Origin: Arthrobotrys musiformis
Taxonomy: Eukaryota; Ascomycota; Orbiliomycetes; Orbiliales; Orbiliaceae
Direction: 5' to 3'
Assembly (NCBI GenBank): GCA_036971715.1
Contig: JAVHJL010000001.1
Location: 4,526,001 to 4,590,000, forward strand
Length of the DNA: 64,000 bases
In this document: piece by piece, positions 1-10,941 of the stretch
Numbering within the stretch: the first letter of the stretch is position 1
Layout of the letters: every line of letters starts with the position of its first letter
Translations under genes and position numbers: made by a program
Notes under the pieces: generated by a model
Database searches by the model: none
What the model was told of the DNA's origin: nothing
What the model saw: the letters and a program-made list of their open reading frames with translations, nothing else

Positions 1-116
1 CAGACGTCTTCTCCAGGATTTCATATTCCCGGTGACGCTGATCTTCGTAACGAATTATAGATATAACCGATGATTCCATGGAATCCCTAGATATTACGGA
101 AAGCGAAAAGAAAAAG

Positions 117-124
117 TATAAATA
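117..124 (+). promoter_or_regulatory. TATA-like box of the GH43 gene
   Basis: A TATAAATA element lies about 150 bases before the ATG at 276. The distance fits a fungal core promoter with a short leader. The assignment rests on motif and spacing only. Confidence 0.4.
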
Positions 125-275
125 AGGGGTATTAGAGCTGTTGTTTTCCGAAATTTCTAGTACAGTGTTTACGGCTACATATGTCGTTGGGCTTCTGTAT
201 ATATCCTATCGTTTGTATACTAGGAAGGGGGCAACGCAAAAATTGCAACGAAATTGACCCGAATTGCGGCTTAGG

Positions 276-2359
276 ATGTGGAAGCTCGTCACTCTGCTTT
301 CCACAGCTTTGCTGGTTAGAGTTTCTGGTATGTCTGTCGCATTTTCTGGCGGGGTTTCCTTCTAAATTTAGGAACGAATTCGTGGATTTTTGTTAACATC
401 TGAGGGTATATATATAGACGCTTTCAGAAACCCTATTATCCCAGGCTTTAACCCGGACCCAAGTATCATCAGAGTCAAAGATGATTACTTCTTGGTTACT
501 TCAACCTTTGAATTCTTTCCTGGCGTTCCAGTTTACCACTCGAAAGATTTGTATGACGAGTTCTCTCTATTATGGACTAAAATCTGGCAATCTTGAATAC
601 CTACTAAATCCTTTTATTAATAATAGGATTGACTGGACGTGTATCGGCCATGCCCTTAATCGACCCTCGCAGTTAAACTTGCGTGGAACTGCACCTAGTG
701 GCGGTATCTTTGCGCCGACGTTGAGATATCACGAAGCGTCTAAAACTTATTACATGATTACAACTTGGTATACGCGCGCTTATAATCCTCTTGGCCTGGA
801 AACATATAGCTAAATTTGGAGGATAATTATATAGGTTCGATGTTATCAGCCCCCCGGACAATACGACCGGGACACCAAGGTCGATGTATGTCAGTACCAA
901 GAATATTCTGGACGAGAATTCTTGGAGCGATCCAATATATGTGGACCAGTAAGCTCAATTTTCTTCGTAGGCCTAACACCTGTGGCTACGAGAACCTAAC
1001 AATCTAAAGATGGGGTTTCGATCCCGATCTCTTCTTTGATACAGACGGCAAAACCTATCTCACAACGACAATGGGCTCCGGTTTCATCGATCCGGACTCC
1101 GGGTATTTTGCAATCTGGATCACCGAAATTGACCTCAAAACCGGCAACTCCCTAACCGAGTCCCGTTACTTCTACCGCAGCGAGTTACCCATCAACACCC
1201 CACGCCTTGCGGAGGGATCTCACCTTTACAAATTCAACGGAACATACTATCTTCTTACTGCGGAAGCGGGTACGGAAGTCCAACACCGGGCCATGTGGCA
1301 TCGATCACAATCTTTACACGGACCCTGGGAATCTAGTCCGTACAACCCGTTCGTTTTCAACGGCCGTAACCTCTCGCAGCCGATTCTATCAACCGGTCAT
1401 GCGGATATAGTACAAACCCCCAGTGGGGATTGGTATACCGTCTTCCTTGCCACTCGTCCTCAAAACCCAACAAACTCCTCTGGTGTCCCGCAATTGGGCC
1501 GTGAAACGTTCCTAGCACCTGTAACATGGAAAGATGGCTGGCCAATTGCAAACGGCGGGAAAGATATCACCTTTGAAATCCCAGGATTGTATAACAAGCC
1601 GCGCCCGAAAGTGTGGCAAGACCACTTTTGGAACGGAGAGTATAATGGCTTCGCAGATAGGAGGTACTATACGCAGCGAACACCAACGAAGGTGTTCCAT
1701 AGCTTTACGGCTAGAAAAGGGTGGTTGAGACTATACGGGAATGTCTATACTCCCAGTGACCGCCAAACCCCTGCGATGTTCTTGAGGAAGCAAGAGGATA
1801 TTAATACGGTGTTCAACACCGAACTAGAGTTTTATCCGACAAGTGCAAAGCATAAAGCCGGCGTGACTGCGTTCCTAAGCACCTGGATTTATCAAGATAT
1901 AGTCATAACGCTCCACCCACAAACGGGCAAGAGAGTTGTGGCGGCAACGACTAGGACTGGTAAGGAGCCGGTAGCGAAAACAACGTATGTTGAGATTCCA
2001 GAAACTGGAACGGTTAAGTTGTGGATTAAATGCGAGGCGGATAAATACACTTTAGGGTATAGTCTTGGGCATGATAGGAAAGCTACTTGGGTTGCTAGTG
2101 CCGAGAGCAAGTGGATGCAAAGTTATCCATCCGGATGGCAGAATTTCGTGGGTACACATCTGGGAGTGTTTGCAACTGGTGATGGGTTGCCGATTTTGGT
2201 CCCAGCAGTAAGTTTCCATGAATCCCTTGTTCTATGAATACGATCTTATTACAATTAAAATTGACCGCCCGGCATTGAGGCTATATTGGCTGTGGCTAAC
2301 CATCTTGTCGCCACCTATAGGATTTTAAATGGATCAAAACGGAGGGTGGTGATTGGTAG
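276..2359 (+). CDS. Secreted GH43 beta-xylosidase / alpha-L-arabinofuranosidase
   Basis: This is a glycoside hydrolase family 43 enzyme that would release xylose or arabinose from xylan or arabinan fragments outside the cell. Six exons join in frame to 558 residues, with introns at 328-417, 551-626, 768-834, 949-1009 and 2208-2320. The ATG at 276 was chosen because it gives a hydrophobic signal peptide (MWKLVTLLSTALLVRVS) that splices straight onto the family start NPIIPGFNPDPS. Expected catalytic residues are present: Asp31 in NPDPS, Asp151 in FDPDLFF and Glu232 in AEAGT. The C-terminal half is a beta-sandwich of the GH43_C2 type and ends FKWIKTEGGDW. In unspliced form the gene looks frameshifted; splicing repairs every break. 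It is convergent with the GH78 gene, with 135 bases between them. Xylosidase versus arabinofuranosidase activity cannot be told from sequence. Confidence 0.9.
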
Positions 2360-2494
2360 AATGATATCGCTACTCAGAGAGGGAGGAAATGACCCCAATT
2401 CAAACGATCTCAATATATCCAACATGTAGCTATGCAAGCAACAAATATAATGCTGGGTCGCCACCGAATATAACGTTCGTAATATACATGCAAT

Positions 2495-5400
2495 TTAAAA
2501 GGTCTCCAAAGCCTTCCAATCCACTTCCTCCAACTTTTTCTTGACGGAGTACCTTCCTGCGCCCACCTTCTGTACGGTCTTACCTATTATCCTAATCTCA
2601 CCCTCGCAGTTTGCTGGCACTGCGACTTCGATAGCTAGTTCTTTGTCTTGCGTGCTGTAGTTCCATTTACACTCAACTCTTCCTTTCGGACTCTCATACT
2701 CCATTTCGTTACTTGTGACTCCAAATTCAACGCTTGGGATAGGATCGAAAATAAATTTCCAACCCTCCTTAGCGTCTGAATTGACAACACCACTAACTGG
2801 AAGGTCATCGTGTTCTAGCTTGATACCTCCAATATTCTCAAAAATCCATTTCCCGGGAGATCCAAGAGCATAGTGGTTCATGCTAGTCATTGAAACGACA
2901 TTTGCAAATCCTTCTTTTGTGATGCAATCCCAGCGTTCCCAGATACAAGTTGCACCGAGCTTGATAGGATAACGGAATGATGGACTATCGTCATTCTTTA
3001 AGAGAAGCCTGTAAGCGAGAGAAAGAGACTCCAGGTGTTCCTCTGAGGTAGTTGATGGTAGGTTACGGGGGTAACAAAGAGCAAAGAATATCTCTGCGGT
3101 CCCTGCCAACCCGGTGGAAATATGGAAGTCCGTCTTGTTTTTAACTAGATGATGCAGGCGGCGAATGGCTGGCTCGATATAGTTCTCGGGGAGAAGTCCA
3201 AATGTAAGAGCGCAAGAGTACGCTGTCTGGGAATCTGGGATAGGATTTGGGGGGTTTGGGTCTTCGAGGTTTGCTGGCCATTTGACAAGTTGCTGGGGCT
3301 CGCCTGATTCTGAAATAGATGGATCGAGTTCTACAAGATATTTCTTTTGCCAAGCTGCTATGAGTTTTTCCTTCGAGGCTTTGAAAACTTCGATGTCTTC
3401 TGTTTTCCCAAGAACAGTTGCAATATTAAGGATTATCTGGGCGATATTGCAGAGCCAGGTATTTGCCATAAATATCTGATTCGTCTGCGCCAGCTCTGGC
3501 CGTTCTGGAGGAGTGGTAGGATCGAGCCAGTCACCGTACTGGAAGGAGTCGACCCATAGTCCGTCTTCGTTTCTTGGTATACCCTTGGTATAATATTGTT
3601 TGATACTGGGATAGAGGGCCTCTAGAAGACTAGGGTCTCGATATTGCTTATAAAGATTCCACGGCAAGGCGACTAAACAATCTTCCCAGATTGCCATTGG
3701 TCTATGAGATCCGGGGAGCTCGAATGCATTTGGAGAGCTATGAAATGAGGTTAGTGACATTGAAAGAAGCGTAAGCCGAGACCATGACTTACACAATTGG
3801 AGGTCGATTGAAGCCTCCAATATATAGACCATCGGCTAGACCCTGGAGCCATTGCTTCAAGAAGGAATAGCAGTCAAATACATAGACTGCTGTAGGCCCA
3901 AACACCTGTTGTAGTTGACAAGTCAGCTTGGAGTATGACGTTGGATTAAGACTAGATGCGGTGTGTAACAAGAAGGCCGAGCGTAGGGCCAAAGCATAAC
4001 AACAGTAGCATCGCAGCAGGATATATAGGGTTAGGAGGGCGCCGCCGAGCACAGCAAAGATATTCACACCATCCATCCTTAGCAGTCCTTAGCCTCGAAT
4101 TCAGGCGCTCGGCGGAGCAGTCCTAATTTCCCATTTTGGACATATTTCAAGTGGAAAAAGTGCAAAAAGGCTAAGATTCGAAGAAAAAGATCACGCCTTT
4201 TCTTTTTCGGCAGTCATTTCGGTCCTTGCTCCCGGCCAGCTCTGGCCGGTTTATGAGACAAGTCCCAGCTTGCCCTCGTCGATTTAGGACCGTAATTGCT
4301 TCAAAGGTAACCTGTGGGCTTTAAAGAAGAAAAAAATCCAAAAAAAATGGGCCATAGAAGGGGGGCGTGCGAATGTTCACCCAGATTCTGAGCGCCGAAG
4401 CGTCTCGAACTGGGGCCATCGACGATTAGCCCTCCAGGATGTTTCCATCCTGAAGTGTCCGCTCGTCCACTCCACCACCCTCACTACGGTGAGAATCATA
4501 TCCCATCAGTGGTATATAAAGGGCAAAACGACATCTAGCAGGCAGTAGTGTGCACCGGACCCTTCAACAACAAAATGTAACTTACGTTAATGTCGCCACT
4601 CCTGTGATAATCTCTACATTAGCGTTCGGTCACTTGTGAAGGTCTTTATGTGCTGTGAACTTACCATCCCAGTCTTTCATCACGTTGTGGACAATCCGTC
4701 GGCACCGCATAGAAGTTTCCTCTCGTACTCCATTGGATGTTCTCCACAAATCGATTGAGGTCACTGTGAGTACTGTTGAACTTTAGAAGTCCCTTCTCAC
4801 AGTCACTGCCATAGACCTTAGCTACGGCTTCGATCTCTACTCCCTCAGGCAAGCCGTCAACTTGCACGTATCGGAATCCGTGGAAGGTAAATTCTGGCTC
4901 CCACTCTTCGACGCCATCACCGCTGAAAGTGTAGCTATCAGTAGCTTTGGCGCCGCGAAGGATAATCCAACAAGCTTCCCCTTCGTGATCAAGGATCTCG
5001 ACATGGAGGAATGTTAACTATTTTGTATAACGAAGTTAGTTAACGTGTTAACTCCAAACGAAAAGTTAACGCGAAAATACTTACCTTCGTTCCCGCTGGA
5101 GCTGACCCTTTAATCTTGATCTTGCCAGTAATATTCTGAGCAAAGTCCCATACGGTCTTTCCTTTCGGCGTTTTAATGGTTCCTTTTAGTGGGAATGTTT
5201 GTGTGTGTCGAATTAGTGGTGCAGTCTGTGCCTGAAGCGACTTTGTTGCAGTTTCAGTGCTCCAGGATTCGATATCCCACTTCAAGGTTCTCCAATTGAC
5301 GGTTTGTTCGTTCAAAGCTGGACGTCTCAGCTCAGAGATGAAAACTTCTGGTATTGGCTTGACGTCTTTCCATTCATCTTGCCCAGCTGTTTCAATGGTA

Positions 5401-6413
5401 ATTCTAGCATCGTGGTGCTCTCCATCGTAGATCTCTGTTTCAAGGATAGGACTTCGTTGAATGCACTTCCAACCGGTCTCACTAGTGCTACCAGTCCAGA
5501 AGCTCTTAGTCTCTGATCCAAAGGTTTCAAAAAGAGCCATGAATCCAGTTTCCTTCCCATAGATTCCTCTTCTAGCTGACCAGCGCTTATGCGGGAGCCC
5601 TAGACGGCCACGGTACCACCCATCCGCTACCCAAACGGTAACAACATTCTCGCCAGCTTGGAGATGTTCTGTGATATCATGTGTCTGGTATGTCATCCTA
5701 ACGGCGTACTCCGTCCAACCAGGGTTCATGGTTGATTCCGGGCTGACGGGCTTCCCATTGATAAAGATTTTATAGACACCAAAACCAGTTGCGTATACTC
5801 GAGCAACTCGAGGTTTTGATGCAAGAGTATAAGTGTTTCTGTATGCCGGGACGGGTTCCGGTTTCTCCCAACCTTCAGCACTCCACGGTGTAGTAATTGG
5901 TGTTATGGAAGGTGCTTTCGTATACCACCCATCGAGGCCTCCAAGAATACCACCCTCGAAGTTTAGGGTCCCCGAAGCAATAGATGCATCAGCAAGTCCT
6001 GCAGTAAACTTTTTCGCTATTTGGTCCGCAGATTCTCCTTCCGGTTCAAGCTTATCACCACCTAGGCTTCCGAATTCGTCGTGCACACTAGTTTGACCTT
6101 CCGCGAAAATAGCTTGAACGGAAAGTTCATAAGCGTGCGAGGATTCGACATTGGGGAAGGCCTTGGGCCATGTGATGTTTCCGCTCCGATATCCCTTCGG
6201 GCCTACCACAACGTAGGTTTTTGCGGAATCTGGACCAGTTTCAAGAGACCAGCTCCGAAGGGAGAGAATGTATGTAATTTGTTGCCAGGACGGAGAGGTT
6301 TGCGTAGATGGGATTGAGTACGACCATGAGATTGTAGGAGTTGGGTCGTCTATCCCGAGAAGATTTGAAGTATGAGGGAGGCGCAAATTGGTAATCTCAA
6401 CGGACGGCGCCAT
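2495..6413 (-). CDS. Alpha-L-rhamnosidase, GH78
   Basis: A GH78 family enzyme that hydrolyses terminal alpha-L-rhamnose from pectic or plant glycosides. The start at 6413 gives an N-terminal rhamnosidase domain (begins MAPSVEITNLRLPHTSNLLG) with no signal peptide, so an intracellular enzyme is likely. Five exons (6413-5085, 5017-4665, 4601-4586, 3905-3793, 3737-2495) join in frame to 1017 residues. Exon 2 ends in the catalytic-domain motif CPQRDERLGW. A 16-base micro-exon supplies SGDIN, and exon 4 continues VFGPTAVYVFD, so the conserved stretch is complete only when the micro-exon is used. The following intron, 4585-3906, is 680 bases, about ten times the local norm, and carries a tRNA-like insertion. 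The (alpha/alpha)6-barrel continues with GSHRPMAIWEDCLVALPWNL, and the C-terminal beta domain ends at 2495. No internal stop remains after splicing. Confidence 0.9.
3906..4585 (-). other. Long GH78 intron carrying inserted DNA
   Basis: This 680-base intron starts GTAAGT and ends ACAACAG. All the other introns of this gene are 55 to 67 bases. The excess length contains the tRNA-like block described separately, T-rich runs (minus strand) and a GC-rich inverted pair near 4040-4115. An open stretch at 4076-3789 is chance reading through the intron into the next exon. Confidence 0.65.
4345..4495 (-). repeat. tRNA-like, SINE-like sequence inside the GH78 intron
   Basis: On the minus strand an A-box-like TGGACGAGCGG (4469-4459) is followed 49 bases later by a B-box-like GTTCGAGAC (4410-4402). 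This is the layout of an internal RNA polymerase III promoter. Between them CAGGAT and ATCCTG can pair like an anticodon arm, and GGGC and GCCC like a long variable arm. T runs near 4350-4330 (minus-strand sense) could end transcription. The acceptor and T stems do not pair well, so this is not a functional tRNA; a tRNA-derived SINE or tRNA pseudogene is the best reading. Its boundaries are approximate. Confidence 0.4.
4586..4601 (-). other. 16-base micro-exon of the GH78 gene
   Basis: The bases code for one completing base plus the codons for Ser-Gly-Asp-Ile-Asn. They are flanked by an acceptor ending CACAG and a donor GTAAGT. The phases fit both neighbouring exons (phase 2 in, phase 0 out). 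The residues restore the GW-x-GD-x-x-VF motif of GH78 that is otherwise missing between the exons. Confidence 0.8.
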
Positions 6414-7627
6414 TGCGATATTGTCTGAGAAATATAACTGAACGAAAATTTATTGCTTATACTTTCAAGGCTAGCCGTTTAATTGGCACGGGATTTTGGG
6501 ATTCTTCCGTGAACTGAAGAGAACAGAGCTGGGGCAATATATAGACGTTCATGGAGCACCAAGCACCGCGCGCACTGACATAGAGGTTAGCCGAGGTTTG
6601 ATCCGCGACTGCCAGCGAGCTGACCGTTATGAGGGGTAACCTGGACTTTACGTAAAGCCCTCGCAAAAATCATTATTATCACTTTTAAGGGTTCGACGCC
6701 TCGAAGCTGCAGTTCTAAAAACCAGGTTTAGCCAATCGGCGCCCTCTATGTATGTGCAACCTGCAGTTCGGATTATACATACTCTTAAGATCTTCTAATC
6801 CCTGTCTCAGCATATCGCTTTCGATTGATTGGGCAGCTCGATATGTTCACAATTGAAGGTGGGTCCCGCAGTATCCGCGACCCGTAGCTCTAGCCATATA
6901 TAGACTAGGTGAATATTCATGTTCGCGGGACAGCAAGTGTCTTTCTTTCGTGACGAGGTCCTAAACTAGGGCTACTAAGGACGAGACAACTGTATCTAGA
7001 GTTACGAAATGAACATGTGCCATGTGCTCGTAAATTTTTAGAGCTGCTGCAATATTATAAAAAGTATTGGTTCTGAGATCATGAGCCTGGCAGGATGCGG
7101 TAATCGTTACGAGCTTGCCGCTTTAGAACCCGAAGGAACGTTGGATTTAGTATGGGAACCACCCAACGCAAAATATACCACACTATTTTCTGGGGATTTG
7201 GGGACTGTGGGGACGAGCTTGGCCAGGCTAGCAGGGACTTAAACTCGAAAGAAACATAGATCATGAAATAGCCCCAGCATTGCAAGCTTGCAATCTTAGC
7301 TTCGGCTATCGATAGTGCGAAACCCCAGATTTTCAATATCTAGCGTGAGAATGCAGGCGCGTGCGCATCCCCACACTCTGGACATCTTGGACCCACTTTT
7401 ATAAATTTAATTGTAACATCCTCACAAGCTTAAGTTGCCCCATATCAGATAGCTCGTATCGATAGATTCAAGAAATTGCCGCTCTTACGTATCAAAAGCC
7501 AAACTTATCAGTCGAAGTGTCGTGAAATCTCATTTCGATCTTTCGGTCTTAAGATCCGGCAAAATTCCTCTTTACAAGACTAGTCAAAGGTATCCTGGAA
7601 TTAATAAGCCAAGTAGAACGCACCGCC
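6414..7627. other. Intergenic region, GH78 to F-box gene
   Basis: About 1.2 kb of divergent intergenic DNA. The part next to 6413 holds the GH78 promoter elements listed separately. The rest has only short unconvincing open frames, and no RNA gene or repeat was recognised. Confidence 0.5.
6469..6736. promoter_or_regulatory. GH78 promoter with GGCTAR sites, CCAAT and TATA-like box
   Basis: Upstream of the rhamnosidase start are a TATATA stretch near 6536-6545, a palindromic GGCTAGCC at 6469-6476, and GGCTAA on the minus strand at 6592-6587 and 6733-6728. A CCAAT box at 6732-6736 overlaps the last one. GGCTAR is the known binding core of XlnR-type xylanolytic regulators. Whether such a factor acts here is inference. 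Confidence 0.3.
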
Positions 7628-8509
7628 ATGCCATCACATCCAATTACTAGCAGTCACCGGACTGCTACACGTACAACTAAGGCATCAATATGTACCCTGC
7701 CCGCTGAAATTATCGAAATGGTCTATCGCTATCTCCCCCTTCACGATAAACTTGCTCTTAGTTCCACGCATCGCTTCTTCCGGAAAGTTTTCTCATCCCT
7801 CCCTATACTATTCCGCTACAAAAGTATCAAAACGGACCATGACACTCGTATATACATCCACGAACTCCTTCCCCTCCATCGTTTCACCACAAGGTATCCA
7901 AATGGGTATGTAGCACTAAGCTGTTCAGCCAAACAAGGAAAGATCGATAAGTACTACCTAACCATCCAGTCACTACTACCACGCGATGACCTGGATCCCT
8001 GGTTTAAAGGCGATGAACTATTTACATGGCTCATGCGAAAGCCGCGTTTGGCAGGGAAGGAGTTGCGCCAGAACGACAAAACGATCGATATAACGGGCTC
8101 TACGCTGATAAGAGACCCAGTATTCCGGAGTATCAAGGGTAGCAAGAACTCACCGAGTAGTTTGTCCATAGTAAGCGCCTCCTCCCGCAAAGGAATAGAC
8201 ATAAGTACTCGAGAGATATATAGCTGTTGCCAGGCAATGAAGGTAACTGCGTGGCTTGGTGTACCAAAGTACATGGACATGACGGTAAAGCAACTTTTCG
8301 AAGACCTATGGAGGGAACTTCGGGCTTCGATGTTTGGGGAAACGGCAGAGGAGGTCCAAAAGTTTGAGAAAATAGTGAAGAGGGTTGATAAGATGAAGCT
8401 AATTTTGAATGAACTGGGGCGACGCTTAGAGCCATTTGGGCCAAGTGGGTATGCGGTGACGTTGTTGTGCTGGCCAAGTGCGACTTCTACATGCTCTATT
8501 CATGGCTGA
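7628..8509 (+). CDS. F-box-like domain protein, function unknown
   Basis: A single-exon frame of 293 residues. Residues about 23 to 57 (starting LPAEIIEMVYRYLPLHDKLA) match the F-box pattern: LP followed by a hydrophobic helix, then a second helix with ALSSTHRFFRKVF. F-box proteins usually link substrates to SCF ubiquitin ligases through SKP1. The rest of the protein is basic and charged, and I recognise no substrate-binding repeat. Many fungal F-box-like proteins of this size are orphan members of expanded families, so a specific substrate cannot be named. The ATG at 7628 follows the context CACCGCC and precedes a Ser/Thr-rich leader. Confidence 0.65.
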   Translation: MPSHPITSSHRTATRTTKASICTLPAEIIEMVYRYLPLHDKLALSSTHRFFRKVFSSLPILFRYKSIKTDHDTRIYIHELLPLHRFTTRYPNGYVALSCSAKQGKIDKYYLTIQSLLPRDDLDPWFKGDELFTWLMRKPRLAGKELRQNDKTIDITGSTLIRDPVFRSIKGSKNSPSSLSIVSASSRKGIDISTREIYSCCQAMKVTAWLGVPKYMDMTVKQLFEDLWRELRASMFGETAEEVQKFEKIVKRVDKMKLILNELGRRLEPFGPSGYAVTLLCWPSATSTCSIHG

Positions 8510-9765
8510 AGCTAGTACCCCACCTAGGTAGCGCCCCCATAGTTGAATCTGCAGCAATTGTAACGTACATTGAGGGCTGGGGTAAGATTACTTCCTAACG
8601 ATATGCAATGTGTCGAGGCTTGGTGTAATTTCTTGCCTCAGGCAAGATATCGATAACAATGATGCACGACCAAGCGCTTAGACGCCAAAAACTACACCTC
8701 TACTAGTATACATAGACCGGCGAACACTACGCAGTTTTCCTAAAGTCTGTGCCGGTATCCTCCGAGGAACCAACGGCTTCGACGTCTAGTAATCCGGTAT
8801 AGCTTTATAGTGATATTATAAACCTTGCTACAGGGGCAGTTTCAACGCTATCATATGACCCAGCGGCGACGCTAGACACAGCCCGCCATGGCCCTGGAAA
8901 CTTTTTGAAGGTGTATCTGAAACGCTTAAATGTTGGGCACTTCGACAACATACCTTGCAAAAGTATTGATAGTTGAGTGCTTGCTTATACAGCTAAATAA
9001 CATTTCTCGAAACACAACGCCATGTTGTGTTCTGTAAACTGGTGTGTATATAACGGTTGGTAGTTGCTTTAAACTTTTGTGGCGTGCGCTGGGGATTTAT
9101 GCGGCGGGGTTAGTTACATATGGTGTCGCTGTAACATTAATCAAGTACTAACAACGAACAGGTTTCAAAATTTCAGAGTCTGGGAACGAGATTAGGTATA
9201 TCTTACGAATTGAGATGGTTTAGGAAACGGGCATAGCTGCAGAAGACCAAGGAAGATAGAAAAATCTACATAAAGTCCCAGTCCTAGAATACAGCAGACT
9301 AAACCTGGTCGGTGGATGCGATATATCTATATCTACATCAGTTTTACCTCCCTGTGCTCGCCGCACTTCGTCAAAACTATAGGCTACTTTCTCAATATAT
9401 CACCCCGAAACCACATTCGCATATATACCTACGTAATGAGACTAGGCATATATAAATAGGTATACATAAACCGGCGGCTATATTCTTATCAAGTTTGTTT
9501 CGGTCAAGTACATATACGTGAACTGGACTTTTATATTCTGAGTAGCAAAAAAACACAGCAACCCTAGCAAATATTCCCCGTCTCCACATCCAAGGGACAG
9601 TGTCTCTTTTCCTTTAATTTTATCTCTTTTCTGACCCCCTCCTTCCTGTTTAATTCTCATCCTTTCCTTTCCTGCAAATTTTATGCTAGCCACACCAAAT
9701 TACTGGTTTGTAAGAAAAGAATAAAAGACGACTAGCGGCCGGTGCTAGATACGAAGTCTGCTGGC
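8510..9765. other. Intergenic region before the two-lobed secreted protein gene
   Basis: About 1.25 kb, locally A+T-rich near 9400-9500 with TATATA stretches. I see no coding segment, RNA gene or clear repeat. Confidence 0.4.
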
Positions 9766-10941
9766 ATGGCGCCTTTAACTACTACGGCTCTCTTTCTTAT
9801 CTTACTCCCCATCGGAATCCACCTAGCAGCTGCAGCTAGTATTCATGGGAACATGCTCGGAAGAAGAGGTGGGGTGCCATCTAGTATCATTGGGGAAGAT
9901 ATATTCGACCAAGACGCTCCTTGGGTGAGCAAAACCTGCCGTCTAGGCTTAATCGACAATAAAGGGATACAGTGGGGTAGCTACCCATTTGGCCGAGGGG
10001 ATTTCGAGAGGCCATCTTTGATAGATGGAGAACGTGCTAAGGCGGTGTTCGAGAGTCCAAATCGCGCCGGCGCTTGGCTTGTCCCAGAACAAGAATGGCG
10101 TTATAATTATATATATTATCCGGAATATTCGAAATCTTGTTTGAATATTCAGGACGCGATTGGTGAGAATTACGGAGTCTCCGGTCTCGGTAGCTTCTTC
10201 ATTGCTGGTTACTGTTACTGCCACTTTTTCTATAAGGAAGATTGCGACAGTTTTAATTTCTACTTCCCTCAGGAAAACGTCAGTCCTTCCGATGTCGCAT
10301 TCATTACACACACTTACATCGGGGCATCTGTCGATAAAATCGGTTTGGGGAAATTTGAGGCCTGGCAAGGTGATCCCTTCAAGAGCTTTGTGTGCTTTAG
10401 AACTGCCCCACAGCCAGAACCGCAATTTACGCACACGAAATGCTCGGTGGCTATTTCAAACGGAGGGGATAAAGATCCACGGTACAACGAGATGGATGGA
10501 GTAGACAATACGCTTAAAATTGAAAGAACGTACGGTGCAAACAGCATGTCATGGTCTTTCAACTTGGATCCGGACGATCCTAAGCTCCTAGAACGCGAAC
10601 GTGGCCGCACTTTAATATTACCTTACACTGGACAGGGGACTTGTGTCCAGGTATCCGATAGTATTGGAGGATCACCGGACGGGATTTCGATGAGACAATG
10701 GAGTGTAAAGGCGTGCACTTGTCTTTTTTATCCGACCGATCATTGCAAAGGGCGGCCGGTAGTAATTGACGGCCATAATGGACACGTGGAGAGGACGATT
10801 GAGGATTGGGGCCCTGCGACATTTTATGAACGACAAAAGATCAGAAGCTTTCGGTGCAATGCACCGTATGGGCCTCCAGCTCCCCCTGACTATGTGCGCA
10901 GTGGTTATAATTTCGGTAAGTCAATTTTAATACACGGCTAA
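9766..10941 (+). CDS. Secreted cysteine-rich protein with two matching lobes, function unknown
   Basis: The ATG at 9766 starts an N-terminal signal peptide (APLTTTALFLILLPIGIHL, then an Ala run). The body contains two copies of the same six-cysteine plan. Lobe 1 has Cys 58, 125, 150, 152, 160 and 210; lobe 2 has Cys 226, 293, 317, 319, 327 and 364. The first two cysteines are 67 residues apart in both lobes. Both lobes share a C-x-C-x-x-FY-x(4)-C core (CYCHFFYKEDC against CTCLFYPTDHC) and end SF-x-C. This indicates an internal duplication of a disulfide-rich module. As an unspliced frame it is 391 residues. A GTAAGT at about 10916 with an acceptor AATCAG near 10963 would instead give a slightly different tail ending at a TGA near 10984. 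I do not recognise the family; an extracellular or effector-like role is only inference. Confidence 0.7.
   Translation: MAPLTTTALFLILLPIGIHLAAAASIHGNMLGRRGGVPSSIIGEDIFDQDAPWVSKTCRLGLIDNKGIQWGSYPFGRGDFERPSLIDGERAKAVFESPNRAGAWLVPEQEWRYNYIYYPEYSKSCLNIQDAIGENYGVSGLGSFFIAGYCYCHFFYKEDCDSFNFYFPQENVSPSDVAFITHTYIGASVDKIGLGKFEAWQGDPFKSFVCFRTAPQPEPQFTHTKCSVAISNGGDKDPRYNEMDGVDNTLKIERTYGANSMSWSFNLDPDDPKLLERERGRTLILPYTGQGTCVQVSDSIGGSPDGISMRQWSVKACTCLFYPTDHCKGRPVVIDGHNGHVERTIEDWGPATFYERQKIRSFRCNAPYGPPAPPDYVRSGYNFGKSILIHG

Noticed and set aside
390..1010. Apparent frameshifts in the GH43 gene, suggesting a pseudogene
   Set aside because: Each frame change falls at a GT...AG intron with a branch site, and splicing restores the conserved GH43 sequence.
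3789..4076. Minus-strand open frame of 95 codons with a membrane-like N-terminal segment
   Set aside because: Its first part is intron sequence and its last part is GH78 exon 4; the hydrophobic stretch is chance. DGVNIF looked like the missing GH78 motif, but the micro-exon at 4601-4586 fits better.
4345..4495. Functional tRNA gene
   Set aside because: A- and B-box-like motifs are present, but the acceptor and T stems do not pair, so it is treated as tRNA-derived.
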